Assembly (NCBI GenBank): GCA_963714995.1
Contig: CAVQQP010000005.1
Coordinates: 124,001-188,000 of the forward strand
Direction of reading: 5' to 3'
DNA: 64,000 nucleotides
Source of the DNA: Prado023 sp963714995
GTDB taxonomy: Bacteria > Actinomycetota > Actinomycetes > S36-B12 > CAIYMF01
Below the pieces are notes generated by a model. It had not been told where the DNA came from. It did no database searches and saw nothing but the letters and a program-made list of their open reading frames with translations. Every line of letters begins with the position of its first letter. Position 1 is the first letter of the stretch. Of the stretch, positions 40,712 to 51,108 are shown in pieces. The position numbers were made by a program, and so were the translations under genes.

Positions 40712-43700
40712 ATGAAGGTCCGTGCGTTGATCCCCGTGGGTCTCACTGGAGCCCTCGTGATCGCGGGAGTGCCGCTCATCGCGCACAGTGCGACAGCGGT
40801 CGAGCCGGTCTCAGCTCAGGCAGCCGCCATCGGCAAGGACCCGGCGCCAGGGGCTCACGTGGCGTCGTCAGTCGAGCGCAGGCTCTCAAACAGTCCGAAG
40901 GGTGACCCGGTGCGGGTACCCGTGATCGTGTCGTTCGACACCCCGACCCGTACCGGGACCGCCCCCAGTGCCGCTGCCGTCCGTGCCGCCCGGTCCACGG
41001 TCGTCGCGTCGCTGCCGGCAGGCAGCTACGACCTCGTGTCGTCGTTCAGCCGGATCCCGGCGGTCTCGATGGAGATCGACGCTGTCGGGCTGAAGGCACT
41101 GCGTGGCAATCCGTTGGTGACGGCCGTCAACGCCGACCAGGTGATCTCGACCACGATGACCGAGGCCAATGCCCTCACAGGCGTCGCGGCGCTGCACACG
41201 GCGGGCGGCATCACGGGCGACGGTGTCACCGTCGGGGTCATCGACACCGGCATCGACAGCGCCGATGGTGTGGTCCACCCCGACCTGGCTGACGATGTGG
41301 TGGGACAGGCGTGCTTCCGCACGGAGAACGACTGCATCGGAGGTGTCGGAAGCGCCGAGGACCAGGACGGGCACGGCACCCACGTCGCGGGCATCATCAC
41401 CGGTTCCCAGGGGGTGGCCCCCGCCGCCTCCATCTACGCACTGAAGGTCTTCACGACGGGCAACACCAGTGACACCAACATCCTCAACGCCCTGAACCAC
41501 GTCATCGGGCTGAACACCGCAAGCCCCAGCACCATCGACGTCATCAATATGAGCCTGGGTGGTGCCAACTTCGCCGATCAGTCCTCCTGCGATGCCAATG
41601 CCACCGCATATGTGTCTGCCTTCGCCACCCTGAACGGGCAGGGGGTCCCGGTGTTCGTCGCGACCGGCAACGATGCCCGGGTCAACGAGGTCAGCAGCCC
41701 CGGTTGCGTCAGCGGGGCGATCGGCGTGGGGTCGGTCGGAGATGCCACCTTCACCGACACCTACTCGAACTGCACGGACAACGGGGCCGCCGACAGGGTC
41801 TCCTGCTTCAGCAACGCGACCCCCGTGCAGGGCGCGGGCGAGTTGGTCGACCTGGTGGCGCCGGGGTGCCGGATCACCTCCACCGGGCTCAACGGCGCGA
41901 CGAGCGATGTGAAGTGCGGCACCTCGATGGCGACGCCCTATGCCGCGGGTTCCGTGGCGCTGCTCATGGAATACCTGTCCGCAGAGGGCCTGACGAATAC
42001 GCCGGGGCAACTCGAGGAGCTCCTCGAGGCCACGGGCGTGCCCGTCAGCGACTACCGCATGCCGGCTGGCACGCCGGCCTTCCCGCGGGTCAACCCGGTC
42101 GGGGCGATCGGCAGCCTGGCGCTGGACGCGCCAGGTGGCCTGTCCATCCAGTCGTCGACGTCCACCTCCGTCTCCTTGCAGTGGGATCCGGTTGCCTCCG
42201 CAACGCCGTACCGGGTGTACGTCTCGGTCGACGGAGGCCCCCCGGCGGCAGTGGGGACCGTCACCGCAGGGACCAGCGCCTTCACGCACACGCCCACCGC
42301 GTGCGGCCTGCTGTCCTACACCGTCAGGTCAATCGATGGCGGCTTGGAGTCGCAGCCGTCGAACGCCGTATCGACCACAACCCGGGCGTGCCCGGTCGCC
42401 CCCACCGGTCTGGCCCTCTCGGTGACCGGGCCGGATGCCCACACCCTGTCCTGGTCCGACACCAACGTCGACGAGACAGGGATGGTCCTCCAGCGTTCCG
42501 TCGGCGGGGCCGACTTCGTCGATCTCGCCACGTTCCCGGCCGGCACCGCCTTCCAGCAGGCGGAGAGCACCCTGTCCTGCGGCATGCACACGTACCGGGC
42601 GATCGCCGATCGCAACGGGGACCGGTCGGCGCCATCGGGCACCGTGAGCCGCAGCGTCTGCGCCCCCTCGAACGATGACATCGCCGAGGCTGAGCAGATC
42701 ACGCCCGGAGCGGTCGGCACGACGGTGACCGACACGGAGCCGAACGTCTCCTATGCCACCCGGGAGGCGACTGACCCGGACTTCAGCTGCCACTTCGAGG
42801 GGGCCGCCCCTGGCTACCAGAGTGTCTGGTACCAGATCACCCCGGCGGCCAACACCCGGGTCTCGGTCTCGACATCGGCGACGACGGTCTTCACGCCTCC
42901 CTCCGGCGCACCCGACACGCTCATCGCCCTGCACACAGGAACGCCGGGCGCCTTGACCGAGTACGGCTGCAACGACGACATCAGCGGAACCGACCTCCGG
43001 TCCACGCTGGCGAGGAACCTGAAGGCGGGAACCACCTACTGGGTGCAGGTGTCGCAGTCGGCGCAGCTTCCCCCGGGAACCGTCGGCAACCTCGTGACCG
43101 CGTTCACGTGGGCGGACCCGATCGTCATCCCGGCCAACGACTTGGTAGCCGATGCAACTGGGATCACGACAGCACCCTTCACAGGAACAATCACCAATGC
43201 CCAGAACGCGACCACGTCCGCCGACGATCCCCTGCACCCGTGCGCGTTCGACGCCGGGGGGACCGCGGTGGTGCCGCGGGTGGGCACGCACACTCTGTGG
43301 TGGACCTACACGCCGGAGTTCGACGGCACGATCGATCTCGACACCCTGGCGAGCTCGGGCAGCTTCACTGACACGATCCTGAGCCTCTACTCCGGGCCGG
43401 TGGGGTCGCCGACCGCCGTGGCGTGCAACGACGATGAGACAGCCGTCGGCACCAGCCTCCGCTCGCAACTCGTCGACGTGCCCGTCAGCGGGGGGACGAC
43501 CTACCGCATCTACGTGTCCCGGTGGAGCGCGACGCCGACCGCCACAGCAGGCACGGTCGTGCTCAACCTCGGCTACGCGGCATCGCCGGGGGCGACCGTG
43601 AGTCCCACCGACCTCCAGGTCTCCGAGGACGGCGGGGTCGACAGCTACACCGTCCGGCTGCACGCGCAGCCCACTGCCGACGTGGTCGTGACCCCGGCGG

Positions 43701-44659
43701 GTGACCCCGACTGCGCCGTGGCGCCATCAGCCCTGACGTTCACCGCAGCGGACTACGCCATCGCCCAGACGGTCGAGGTGAGCGCCGTGGCCGATGGCGA
43801 CGTGGAAGGCGATCACACCTGCGTGATCACGCACACCGCGACGAGCGCCGACGCTGCCTACGACGGCCTGCGGATCGCCGACGTGATCGGTGAGGTCACC
43901 GATGCGCTGCGGACCGAGGTGACGCTGGCGACGCCCGCGGACGGGGCACGCGTCACCCAGGGCGACACGGTGGCTGCGGACTTCGCGTGCACCGACAACC
44001 GGAACGGCGCCGGGATCAAGTCCTGCGTCGGCCCTGTCGAGGACGGCTCGCCCATCGATACCAGCACGGCCGGCCAGAAGTCGTTCACGGTGACACTGAT
44101 CGATGTTCTTGACCGGATCACCGCTGTGACCCACACGTACACGGTGACGCCGCCTCCGGCGGGCCCCATGCCTCCGCCGGCGGACCCGACTCCACCGCCC
44201 ATCATCACGCCGTCCCCGGCGGGCCCGACGCCGCCCACGGCGCGCCCCGATGCCCGCATCGCCAGGGCCCCGCGCGGCGCGCTGGTGGGCAACAACGTGT
44301 TCAACACGGCTGTGGGCCAGACGAAGAAGGCGACCGTTCGGGGGTCGCAGCGGGCGACCTTCCGGGTGTCGCTCCAGAACGACGGGCAGGTCGCTGATCG
44401 GCTGCGCGTCAAGGGTGAGGCATCGGCGAAGGGGTACGTCATCCGGTACGCCAGGGCCGACGGGACCGACATCACGGCGGCGGTCGTGAGGGGGCGGTTC
44501 CGGACACCCACCTTGCGCCCCGGTGCCAAGTACACCGTCATGGTCACTGTCCGGGGGGGTGCACGAGCGGTCTCCTCCCTGAGGCGCACCCTCACGGCGC
44601 GATCCGTCGCGCAGGCCGAGCAGTCCGACGCCGTCACGTTCGTCACCAGACGCCGCTGA
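40712..44659 (+). CDS. Large secreted subtilisin-like (S8) protease with FN3 and other repeats
   Basis: The 1315-residue protein has a signal peptide (MKVRALIPVGLTGALVIAGVPLIAHSATA), a propeptide-like segment (about 60-165), an S8 catalytic domain with Asp178 (GVIDTGID), His221 (DGHGTHVAG) and Ser405 (GTSMATPYAAG), fibronectin type III repeats (about 470-660), PPC-like/pre-peptidase repeats with FTWADPIVIPANDLV (about 660-970), a Calx-beta-like segment, a Pro-rich linker (PPPADPTPPPIITP) and a basic C-terminal domain. No LPXTG. It is probably an extracellular peptidase autoprocessed on export. The ATG at 40712 has GGAAGG upstream; ATG 40685 is nine residues longer. Alone in its transcription unit. 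Confidence 0.88.
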   Translation: MKVRALIPVGLTGALVIAGVPLIAHSATAVEPVSAQAAAIGKDPAPGAHVASSVERRLSNSPKGDPVRVPVIVSFDTPTRTGTAPSAAAVRAARSTVVASLPAGSYDLVSSFSRIPAVSMEIDAVGLKALRGNPLVTAVNADQVISTTMTEANALTGVAALHTAGGITGDGVTVGVIDTGIDSADGVVHPDLADDVVGQACFRTENDCIGGVGSAEDQDGHGTHVAGIITGSQGVAPAASIYALKVFTTGNTSDTNILNALNHVIGLNTASPSTIDVINMSLGGANFADQSSCDANATAYVSAFATLNGQGVPVFVATGNDARVNEVSSPGCVSGAIGVGSVGDATFTDTYSNCTDNGAADRVSCFSNATPVQGAGELVDLVAPGCRITSTGLNGATSDVKCGTSMATPYAAGSVALLMEYLSAEGLTNTPGQLEELLEATGVPVSDYRMPAGTPAFPRVNPVGAIGSLALDAPGGLSIQSSTSTSVSLQWDPVASATPYRVYVSVDGGPPAAVGTVTAGTSAFTHTPTACGLLSYTVRSIDGGLESQPSNAVSTTTRACPVAPTGLALSVTGPDAHTLSWSDTNVDETGMVLQRSVGGADFVDLATFPAGTAFQQAESTLSCGMHTYRAIADRNGDRSAPSGTVSRSVCAPSNDDIAEAEQITPGAVGTTVTDTEPNVSYATREATDPDFSCHFEGAAPGYQSVWYQITPAANTRVSVSTSATTVFTPPSGAPDTLIALHTGTPGALTEYGCNDDISGTDLRSTLARNLKAGTTYWVQVSQSAQLPPGTVGNLVTAFTWADPIVIPANDLVADATGITTAPFTGTITNAQNATTSADDPLHPCAFDAGGTAVVPRVGTHTLWWTYTPEFDGTIDLDTLASSGSFTDTILSLYSGPVGSPTAVACNDDETAVGTSLRSQLVDVPVSGGTTYRIYVSRWSATPTATAGTVVLNLGYAASPGATVSPTDLQVSEDGGVDSYTVRLHAQPTADVVVTPAGDPDCAVAPSALTFTAADYAIAQTVEVSAVADGDVEGDHTCVITHTATSADAAYDGLRIADVIGEVTDALRTEVTLATPADGARVTQGDTVAADFACTDNRNGAGIKSCVGPVEDGSPIDTSTAGQKSFTVTLIDVLDRITAVTHTYTVTPPPAGPMPPPADPTPPPIITPSPAGPTPPTARPDARIARAPRGALVGNNVFNTAVGQTKKATVRGSQRATFRVSLQNDGQVADRLRVKGEASAKGYVIRYARADGTDITAAVVRGRFRTPTLRPGAKYTVMVTVRGGARAVSSLRRTLTARSVAQAEQSDAVTFVTRRR

Positions 44660-44757
44660 GCAACCCGCCCCGCACACGCCGGTGCCCTGACACCCGGAGA
44701 CGCCCGAGCGGCCCCCCGGACAGGGCGAAGAGTCGCAACATCTGCGAGGATTCCGCC

Positions 44758-45267
44758 ATGGCTGACGCACCCCCTCCCGCGGACGGTTGGTCCCGGATCC
44801 TGTTCAAGAGCAAGCTCGGCATGGGCCGGGACTTCGAGGTCAGCGACGCTGCCGGCGAGCGGATCCTCTTCGTCGACGGCAAGGTCGGTGCCACCCCGAA
44901 GGCCGAGATCCGCGATGCCCAGGACGCGGTCCGCTACACGGTCAAGGGCCAGTTCCTCGGCATCCCCAAGCGGATGACGATCTCGGCCGCGGACGGCTCC
45001 CAGGTCGCCGAGCTCAAGGCCAAGGCCTTCTCGATGATCAAGGACAAGATGACCATGACCATGGCCGACGGCAGCACCTGGCAGGTCCAGGGCACCCTGA
45101 TGGAGAAGAACTACTCCATCAGCTCCGAGGGCCAGCCCATCGTGCAGATCAGCCAGAAGTGGCTGACCGTGCGCGACAAGTACACCGTGGACTACGTGAG
45201 CTCCCTGGACGCAGCGCTGGTCATGGCCGTCGTGTGGGCCATCGACCGCTGGGTCGAGCGCGACTGA
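44758..45267 (+). CDS. LURP-one-related (tubby-like) protein
   Basis: The 169-residue protein has the tubby/LURP-one barrel pattern: RILFKSKLGMGRDFEVSDAAGERILFVDGK, KGQFLGIPKRMTISAADGSQVAELKAKAF, NYSISSEGQPIVQISQKW and a C-terminal hydrophobic helix (DAALVMAVVWAIDRW). The bacterial family is of unknown function, possibly phospholipid-associated. ATG at 44758, 6 nt after GAGGAT. It is 10 bp from the next gene, suggesting an operon. A hairpin-like GCCCTG/CAGGGC pair sits in the 98 bp after the protease. Confidence 0.75.
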   Translation: MADAPPPADGWSRILFKSKLGMGRDFEVSDAAGERILFVDGKVGATPKAEIRDAQDAVRYTVKGQFLGIPKRMTISAADGSQVAELKAKAFSMIKDKMTMTMADGSTWQVQGTLMEKNYSISSEGQPIVQISQKWLTVRDKYTVDYVSSLDAALVMAVVWAIDRWVERD

Positions 45268-45277
45268 GCGGTCACCC

Positions 45278-46024
45278 GTGCCCCTCGAGGGCGACGTCAC
45301 GCTGATCGACGTCCCCACCTGGCTGGACCTCCTCACGATCGTCGTCGCCGCCCTCGGCGGGGCCCTGTTCGCGTCCCGGCGCGGCGTCACCGTCACAGGG
45401 GTGCTGCTCATCGCCGTGGCTGCCGGCCTCGGCGGCGGCATGATCCGCGACGTCCTGCTCGACGTCGGGCCACCGTTGGCGATCTCGGACCGTGCGTACC
45501 TGCCCGCGGCCGCCATCGCGGCGGTGTGCGGGATGCTGCTGGCTCGGTGGTCGAACCGGCTGGCCTGGCCGATGCTGCTGCTGGACTCCCTGGCCCTGGG
45601 CCTGTTCGCGGTCGTGGGAGTGGAGCGCACGCTGGCAGCGGACTACCCGCCGGCATCGGCGGTGCTCATCGGCGTCATCGCGGCCATCGCGGGCGGGATC
45701 ATCCGCGACCTCCTGGCGGGTGATGCCCCGGCGATCATGCAGGCCGGGCCCTGGGACGCCTCGGCCGCGCTGGTGGGTGCGGTCGTGATGGTCGTCCTGG
45801 TCGCGGGCCTCGATGTTCCCACCGGAGTGGTCGAGTGGCCGATCATCCTGTTGATCGCAGCGCTGGTCGTGCTGTCCACGACGCTGGGCTGGCGCGCCCC
45901 GATGGCCCAGTCCCTGGAGCCGGTGCTGGTGCGGCCGGTGGCGGTCGTCCGCCGGGTCACGCGTCCGGAGACGCGGGGACCGAGTGGGCGGAACCTGCCA
46001 GAGGCCGGCCACGAGGGCGCCTGA
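45278..46024 (+). CDS. UPF0126/TRIC-type membrane protein
   Basis: The 248-residue protein has two related halves with the motif LGGALFASRRG...AAGLGGGMIRDVLL and later IAAIAGGIIRDLLAG, each with GG-x-IRD, and about seven membrane helices. It belongs to the family that includes bacterial TRIC-like trimeric cation channels (also called UPF0126). GTG start at 45278, ten bases after the LURP-one gene. Confidence 0.88.
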   Translation: MPLEGDVTLIDVPTWLDLLTIVVAALGGALFASRRGVTVTGVLLIAVAAGLGGGMIRDVLLDVGPPLAISDRAYLPAAAIAAVCGMLLARWSNRLAWPMLLLDSLALGLFAVVGVERTLAADYPPASAVLIGVIAAIAGGIIRDLLAGDAPAIMQAGPWDASAALVGAVVMVVLVAGLDVPTGVVEWPIILLIAALVVLSTTLGWRAPMAQSLEPVLVRPVAVVRRVTRPETRGPSGRNLPEAGHEGA

Positions 46025-46091
46025 GCCGTAGGCCACCGGAGCTGGGGGTCGGAACCTCGGACCGGGCGTGCGACCCCCCGGACGGTGGTAC

Positions 46092-46097
46092 TAGCGT
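46092..46097 (+). promoter_or_regulatory. Predicted -10 of the molybdenum hydroxylase operon (leaderless)
   Basis: TAGCGT fits TANNNT and ends 6 nt before GTG 46104. Confidence 0.55.
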
Positions 46098-46103
46098 CGA
46101 TGC

Positions 46104-47534
46104 GTGGCCACCATCGTCCACGTCAACGACCGCAGGGTGCGAACCACGGCACCTGCCGGGTCCACCCTCCTGGACCTCCTGCGTGAGGACTGTGACCTCA
46201 CCGCGACAAAGCCCGGGTGCCGCACCGGCGACTGCGGTGCCTGCATGGTGCTCGTCGGCTCCCGCTCGCCGGACGACCCGGACCCCGTCTACGCGCTGCA
46301 CAACAGCTGCCTGACGACCCTGGCGATGGTCGCCGGGTGCCACGTGATCACCGCAGAGGGGCTCGCGGGGGATGGCCTCGGCCCGGTCCAGACCGCGCTG
46401 CTCGATTCCGGCGGGGTGCAGTGCGGCTTCTGCACGCCGGGCTTCGTCGTGGCGCTGACGTGGGCGCTGATGACTGGGAGCGACCCGCGGGGCACGGCGG
46501 CGGGCAACCTGTGCCGGTGCACCGGCTACACCGGGATCCGCAGGGCATGCGACGCGCTCACAGCCGGTGGACCCGTGGCCCTCGACCTCCTCCTTCCGGG
46601 GCCGGTGCTGGCAGTCGCCCGCTCCCTGCCCCCGCTGGACCCGGACCCCTTCGACGGCCACCCCGCCCGCTGGCTCGCCGGGGCCACCGACGAGATCCCC
46701 GAGCACCGGCACGCCACGGCGCGGCATCGGCGACCGACGCTGCTGCGCCGTGTTCCCGAGCTGTGCCGCATCACGGAGCACGACGGTGGCCTGGAGCTCG
46801 GCTCGGCGGTGACGGCCGCCGAGGTGCAGCGCAGTGACCTGGTCGCCTCCCGCTGGCCCGGGCTCGCCGACCACCTCGAGCAGTTCGGCTCCCCCGCGGT
46901 GCGCGCCTCGGCAACCCTGGGTGGCAACCTCGTGCACGCCTCGCCCACGGCCGACCTCGCGCTCCCGCTCCTGGCCATGGGGGCATCGGTGGTCCTGTCC
47001 GGCCCCGACGGTCCCCGCGAGGTCCCGCTGGAGCGCTTCTTCCTCGGCTACCGGACGGTCGACCTGCGCCACGGCGAGGTCCTGGTCGCGGTCAGGATCC
47101 CGAACCCCCCGACCGGCTCCCGGCTGCACCTGGAGAAGGTGGCCAAGCGCCGGTTCGACGACATCGCCAGTGCCAGCCTCGCGGTTCGCCTGGACCTGGA
47201 CCCGGTCGGCCGCCTGGCTGGACTGCGCATCGCCGCCGGCGGGGTGGCCCCGATCCCGCTGCTGCTGACCCGGACGGCCGACGTGCTGCGCGGGACGCGC
47301 CCGGATGCCGCGGTGATCAGGGGGGCGATGGCCGTCCTGGCCGATGAGGTCACCCCCATCGACGACGTCCGTGGCTCGGCGGACTACAAGCGCGCCCTGC
47401 TGACCCACCTCCTGCTGGCAGCGCTCACCGACGGCCACCCGGGCCTTGCGGCCGAGGTGCTCGGCCTGACGGGGCCGGCCATCCCGCCCGACCTGCCGGC
47501 GGGGCATCGCACCTCGGCGGGGGCTGCCCGATGA
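46104..47534 (+). CDS. xdhA: Xanthine dehydrogenase-type small subunit: [2Fe-2S] plus FAD domain
   Basis: The 476-residue protein has two [2Fe-2S] domains (CRTGDCGACMV, then CGFCTPGFVV and CRCTGYTGIRRACDAL) at residues about 35-155 and a CO-dehydrogenase-type FAD domain (TLLRRVPELCRITEHDGGLELG, SATLGGNLVHASPTADLALPLLAMG, about 170-470). It feeds electrons from the molybdenum subunit to NAD or another acceptor. It is fused as in XdhA. The GTG at 46104 follows TAGCGT by 6 nt. The molybdopterin subunit begins at its end with a four-base overlap (ATGA). Confidence 0.88.
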   Translation: MATIVHVNDRRVRTTAPAGSTLLDLLREDCDLTATKPGCRTGDCGACMVLVGSRSPDDPDPVYALHNSCLTTLAMVAGCHVITAEGLAGDGLGPVQTALLDSGGVQCGFCTPGFVVALTWALMTGSDPRGTAAGNLCRCTGYTGIRRACDALTAGGPVALDLLLPGPVLAVARSLPPLDPDPFDGHPARWLAGATDEIPEHRHATARHRRPTLLRRVPELCRITEHDGGLELGSAVTAAEVQRSDLVASRWPGLADHLEQFGSPAVRASATLGGNLVHASPTADLALPLLAMGASVVLSGPDGPREVPLERFFLGYRTVDLRHGEVLVAVRIPNPPTGSRLHLEKVAKRRFDDIASASLAVRLDLDPVGRLAGLRIAAGGVAPIPLLLTRTADVLRGTRPDAAVIRGAMAVLADEVTPIDDVRGSADYKRALLTHLLLAALTDGHPGLAAEVLGLTGPAIPPDLPAGHRTSAGAAR

Positions 47535-49736
47535 GCGCCGACACCAGGGACCTGCTCGTGCGCGGGACCGCACGGTTCACAGGGGACCTCCCCCTCCCGG
47601 CTGGTGGCCTGCACGCGATGGTGGCGGTCTCGCCGCATGCCCATGCGAGGTTCACCGCCCTCGATGTCACGGCCGCCGCCGGCCAACCGGGTGTGCGTGC
47701 GGTGCTCACGGCCGCCGACATCCCCGGCGACAACCAGATCAGCAGCATCGCCCACGACGAGCCCCTGCTCGCCGACGGAGAGGTCCACTGCGTCGGTGAG
47801 CCGGTGGCGCTCGTGATCGCCGATTCCGCCGACGCCGCGTGGCGGGCCGCCCAGCTCGTGACGGCTGACTGGGTGGTGCTCCCGGCCCTCCTCGACGCCC
47901 GCGAGGCGTACGAGGCGGGCCAGGTGCTGGCCCCGCCCCGGACGTTCGCCACCGGCGACGTCGATGCGGCGTGGGCCGGGTGCGCGACGGTCGTGTCCGG
48001 TCGGGTCGAGCTCGGCGCCCAGGAGCACGCCTACCTCGAGACGCACTGCGCGCTGGCCATCCCACGCGACGACGGCGGGCTGCTGGTGCACTCCTCCACG
48101 CAGTCGCCGAGTGCGACCCAGCGGGCGGTGGCGGCCGTGACCGGTCTGCCGATGAACCTCGTCGAGCTCGAGGTCGCGCGACTGGGGGGCGGCTTCGGCG
48201 GCAAGGAGGAGCAGGCCACGCCGTGGGCCGCGCTCGCCGCCCTGGGCGCTGTCGCGACCGGCCGACCGGTCCGGGTGGCCCCGGATCGCCGGGACGACAT
48301 GCGGATCACCGGAAAGCGGCACCCGTACTCCGCGGACTTCCGCCTCGGCCTGGATGCGGACGGGCGGTTCGTGGCCTACGAGGCGACGCTGCTGCAGAAC
48401 GCCGGCTGCACGACCGACCTCTCGCCGGCGATCCTCGAGCGCTCGCTGTTCCACGCCACCAACGCCTACGCCATCGCCCACGTCAGGATCACCGCTGCCA
48501 GCTGCCGGACGAACCTGCCGTCCAACACGGCCTTCCGCGGGTTCGGCGCCCCGCAGGCGATCGCCGTGCTCGAGTCGGCGATCCGGGCCGCCGCCCGGGA
48601 GGTGGGCGTCCCGGCCATGGTCCTGCAGGAGCGCAACCTCGTCTCCGAGGGCGACGTCACCTACTTCGGGATGCCACTGAGCGACGTCCGGGCGCGCGAG
48701 TGCTGGGCGACGCTCGTGGCGCGCCACGACCCGGCCGGGCTGGTCGCCGCGGCGCATGCGTTCAACGCGACCCACCCGCTGGAGCGCCGGGGGGTGGATG
48801 TCATCCCGATCTGCTTCGGGATCGCGTTCACTGCCCGACCCCTGAACCAGGCAGAGTCCCTGGTCCACGTGTACGCCGATGGGACCGTGTCCGTCACGAC
48901 CGGCGCGGTCGAGATGGGCCAGGGCGTGGACGCCAAGATCCGGGCGGCGGTCGCCCATGAGCTCGGCATCCCGACCGACCTGGTCCATGTCGAGCCCACG
49001 ACGACCTCCCGGGTCGCCAATGTCTCACCGACCGCCGCCAGCACGGGCGCGGACCTCAACGGGGCGGCGGCGATCCAGGCCTGCCGGGTGATCCGTGCCG
49101 GCCTGGACAAGGTCGATCCGGACGGCGAGCTGGAATGGGCGCAGCGGGTCGAGTCACGCCTACGTCGAGCGCGTCGGACTCTCCGCGCTGGCCCACTACA
49201 CGACCCCCGGGCTGAGCTTCTCCGCAGAGACGCTCACGGGACGGCCGTTCGCCTACCACGTGTACGGGGCGGCGGTGGTGGAGTCGACCGTCGACGTCCT
49301 GCGCGGGACCGCCCGGATCGACCGGGTCGCGGTCGTGCACGACATCGGCCGCAGCATCGACCCGTCGATCGACCGCGGCCAGGTCGAGGGCGCGGTCGTC
49401 CAGGGCGTCGGCTGGATGACCAGCGAGGAGATCCGCCACGACTCCCACGGTCGGCTGGTCACCGACTCGCTGGCCACCTACAAGATCCCCGACCTCGAGA
49501 GCGCGCCGGAGGTCGACGTCACGCTGCTCGAGCGTGAGTCGCCGGGCCTGCTGGGCAGCAAGGCCGTCGGCGAGCCGCCGCTGGTCTACGGGCTCGGCGC
49601 CCTGTTCGCCATCCGCGCAGCCATCGAGTCGGTGCGTCCGGACCTCGGATCGGACGTCGTCGCGCCGCTGACCCCCGAGCGGATCTTCACCCTCCTCCAC
49701 GGCCCGTGGGACAAGGCGGCAGGCACAGATGCCTGA
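47531..49736 (+). CDS. xdhB: Xanthine dehydrogenase-type molybdopterin subunit (one frameshift)
   Basis: From ATG 47531 the protein shows Mo-bis domain motifs LGGGFGGKEEQATPWAA, NAGCTTDLSPAILERSLFH, NTAFRGFGAPQAIAVLE and GAVEMGQGVDAKIRAAVAHELGI. At about 49151 the frame moves +1 and SHAYVERVGLSALAHYTTPG, HDIGRSIDPSIDRGQVEGAVVQG and LLGSKAVGEPPLVYGLGA (catalytic Glu in GEPP) continue to 49736. Corrected length about 735 residues is normal for XdhB. The AFRGFGAPQ form is of the xanthine dehydrogenase/nicotinate type and lacks the CODH AYRCSFR loop. Substrate unknown. It overlaps xdhC. The break removes the C-terminal third if real. Confidence 0.8.
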
Positions 49737-50676
49737 GGTGGATGTGTGGCGGGCGCTCGCGCGTGCGCTCGAGTCTGCCGGGGAGTGCGCCGTGCTCGCG
49801 GTGACCGACAGCCGCGGGAGCTCGCCGGGGAGACGCGGGGCGGTGATGGCCGTGGGAACGACGGGGCCACTCGCAGGGACGATCGGTGGCGGAGTCGCCG
49901 AGTCGAGGCTCGTGGACCAGGTCGCCGCGGACCTGCGTGCGGGATCCCTGGCCCCGCGCCGCGTCCGGTTGGCGCACCAGGAGGGCGCTACTGATGCGTC
50001 CGGGATGATCTGCGGTGGGTCGCAGGTCGTGGTCGTGGCCCCCCTCCACGACGGCCAGCGCGCCGACGTGGCGGTGATGGTCGAGGCGCTGGCCGCGGGG
50101 AGGCCGGTCACGTGGTCGATCGATCCGAACGGGTGGCAGATCATCGCCGAGGGAGTTCCCCGCAGCCATCCCGGCCCCGAAGCGCCCGCGTGGTCGTCGG
50201 AGGTGCGCAGCGGACCCACGCATGTGGTGCACGTGATCGGGGCCGGGCACGTGGGCTCGGCACTGGTCCCCCTGCTGGTCGCGCTGGACTTCCGCGTGGT
50301 CGTCGTTGACGAGCGTCCGGGGCTGGCGCCGCTCGCGGCCGACATCGGGGCCCACGAGCGCGTCGTGCGGCCCTACGAGGAGCTGGCCGGTGTCGTGTGC
50401 CCCGGCCCCACGAGCTTCGCCGCGATCATGACGCACTCCCATGAGCGCGACGCCGTCGCGCTCGGCGCACTCGAGCCGTTGGAGCTGGGCTACCTGGGCC
50501 TGCTCGGCAGCCGCGCGAAGGTCCGTCGGATCGTCGGCGAGCGGGTCATGCCCGCGTGGTTCCACGCCCCCATGGGCCTCCCGATCGCAAGTGCCACGCC
50601 CGCCGAGATCGCCGTCAGCATCGCCGCGGAGATGGTCTCGGTGCGCGGCGCGGCCCGCCGGGACACCACTGGGTGA
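49729..50676 (+). CDS. xdhC: XdhC-family molybdenum cofactor insertion protein
   Basis: The 315-residue protein has the XdhC N-terminal domain (CAVLAVTDSRGSSPGRRGAVMAV, GTIGGGVAESRLVDQ, CGGSQVVVV) and a C-terminal Rossmann domain (HVVHVIGAGHVGSALVPLLVALDFRVVVVDERPGL, THSHERDAVALGAL, YLGLLGSRAKVRRI). XdhC proteins sulfurate or insert the Mo cofactor into xanthine dehydrogenase-type enzymes. It overlaps the large-subunit gene by 8 bp; order xdhA-xdhB-xdhC is that of a complete operon. Confidence 0.88.
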   Translation: MPEVDVWRALARALESAGECAVLAVTDSRGSSPGRRGAVMAVGTTGPLAGTIGGGVAESRLVDQVAADLRAGSLAPRRVRLAHQEGATDASGMICGGSQVVVVAPLHDGQRADVAVMVEALAAGRPVTWSIDPNGWQIIAEGVPRSHPGPEAPAWSSEVRSGPTHVVHVIGAGHVGSALVPLLVALDFRVVVVDERPGLAPLAADIGAHERVVRPYEELAGVVCPGPTSFAAIMTHSHERDAVALGALEPLELGYLGLLGSRAKVRRIVGERVMPAWFHAPMGLPIASATPAEIAVSIAAEMVSVRGAARRDTTG

Positions 50677-50712
50677 CGTCCTGGCGAGCCGCGACTCAGG
50701 TGCTGCTGTGAC

Positions 50713-51108
50713 TCAGGCGCTGCGTGCCTGGGTGCGGGCGGTGAGCCCGTACTCGGCGAACAGGGCGTCGCGCTTCACCTGCCACGTGGCAAGTGCGGCC
50801 CGCATCTCGGCGCGCTTCGTGGCGGTGAGCCTCGTCTGGGTCCCCCGCGCCCTCTGCGCACCTCGCTGGCCCTGCCCGGCCACCGGCGCGGCCTTCCCGT
50901 ACTTCGCCATGATGGCGTTGCGCTCCCTCTTCAGCTCGTTCATCTTCGCCTCGAAGGCGTTGTGCTCCTGGACGGACAGCGTCGAGGCGGGGCCGTCCCC
51001 CGGGCACGTGTCGGTGGTCGCGGCACTGGCCGCTCCTGCGCCCAGGCTCAGCAGAACGGCGGCGCCGACGGTGGCGATCCCAGTGGCGGCGATGCGGTGG
51101 ATCCTCAT
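50713..51108 (-). CDS. Small secreted helical protein, upstream of the two-component system
   Basis: The 131-residue protein has a signal peptide (MRIHRIAATGIATVGAAVLL then GAGAASA), then a charged, helical, largely unstructured body with TCPGDGPASTLSVQEHNAFEAKMNELK, GQRGAQRARGTQTRLTATKRAEMRAAL and a C-terminal LFAEYGLT. It has no enzyme motif. Start ATG 51108 has GGAG 8 nt upstream. It is divergent from the OmpR-type regulator by 177 bp that hold GCCGCA/TGCGGC, a small hairpin, so it may be a target of that system. Resembles Spy/CpxP-type periplasmic helpers only in size and helicity; function unknown. Confidence 0.7.
   Translation of the reverse strand: MRIHRIAATGIATVGAAVLLSLGAGAASAATTDTCPGDGPASTLSVQEHNAFEAKMNELKRERNAIMAKYGKAAPVAGQGQRGAQRARGTQTRLTATKRAEMRAALATWQVKRDALFAEYGLTARTQARSA

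Noticed and set aside
40712..44659. A sortase-anchored protease.
   Set aside because: The C-terminus has no LPXTG motif followed by a hydrophobic helix and positive tail.
46104..50676. The molybdenum hydroxylase as an aerobic CO dehydrogenase (coxMSL).
   Set aside because: The large subunit has AFRGFGAPQ, not the AYRCSFR loop with the selanylated cysteine, and iron-sulfur and FAD domains are fused as in XdhA.
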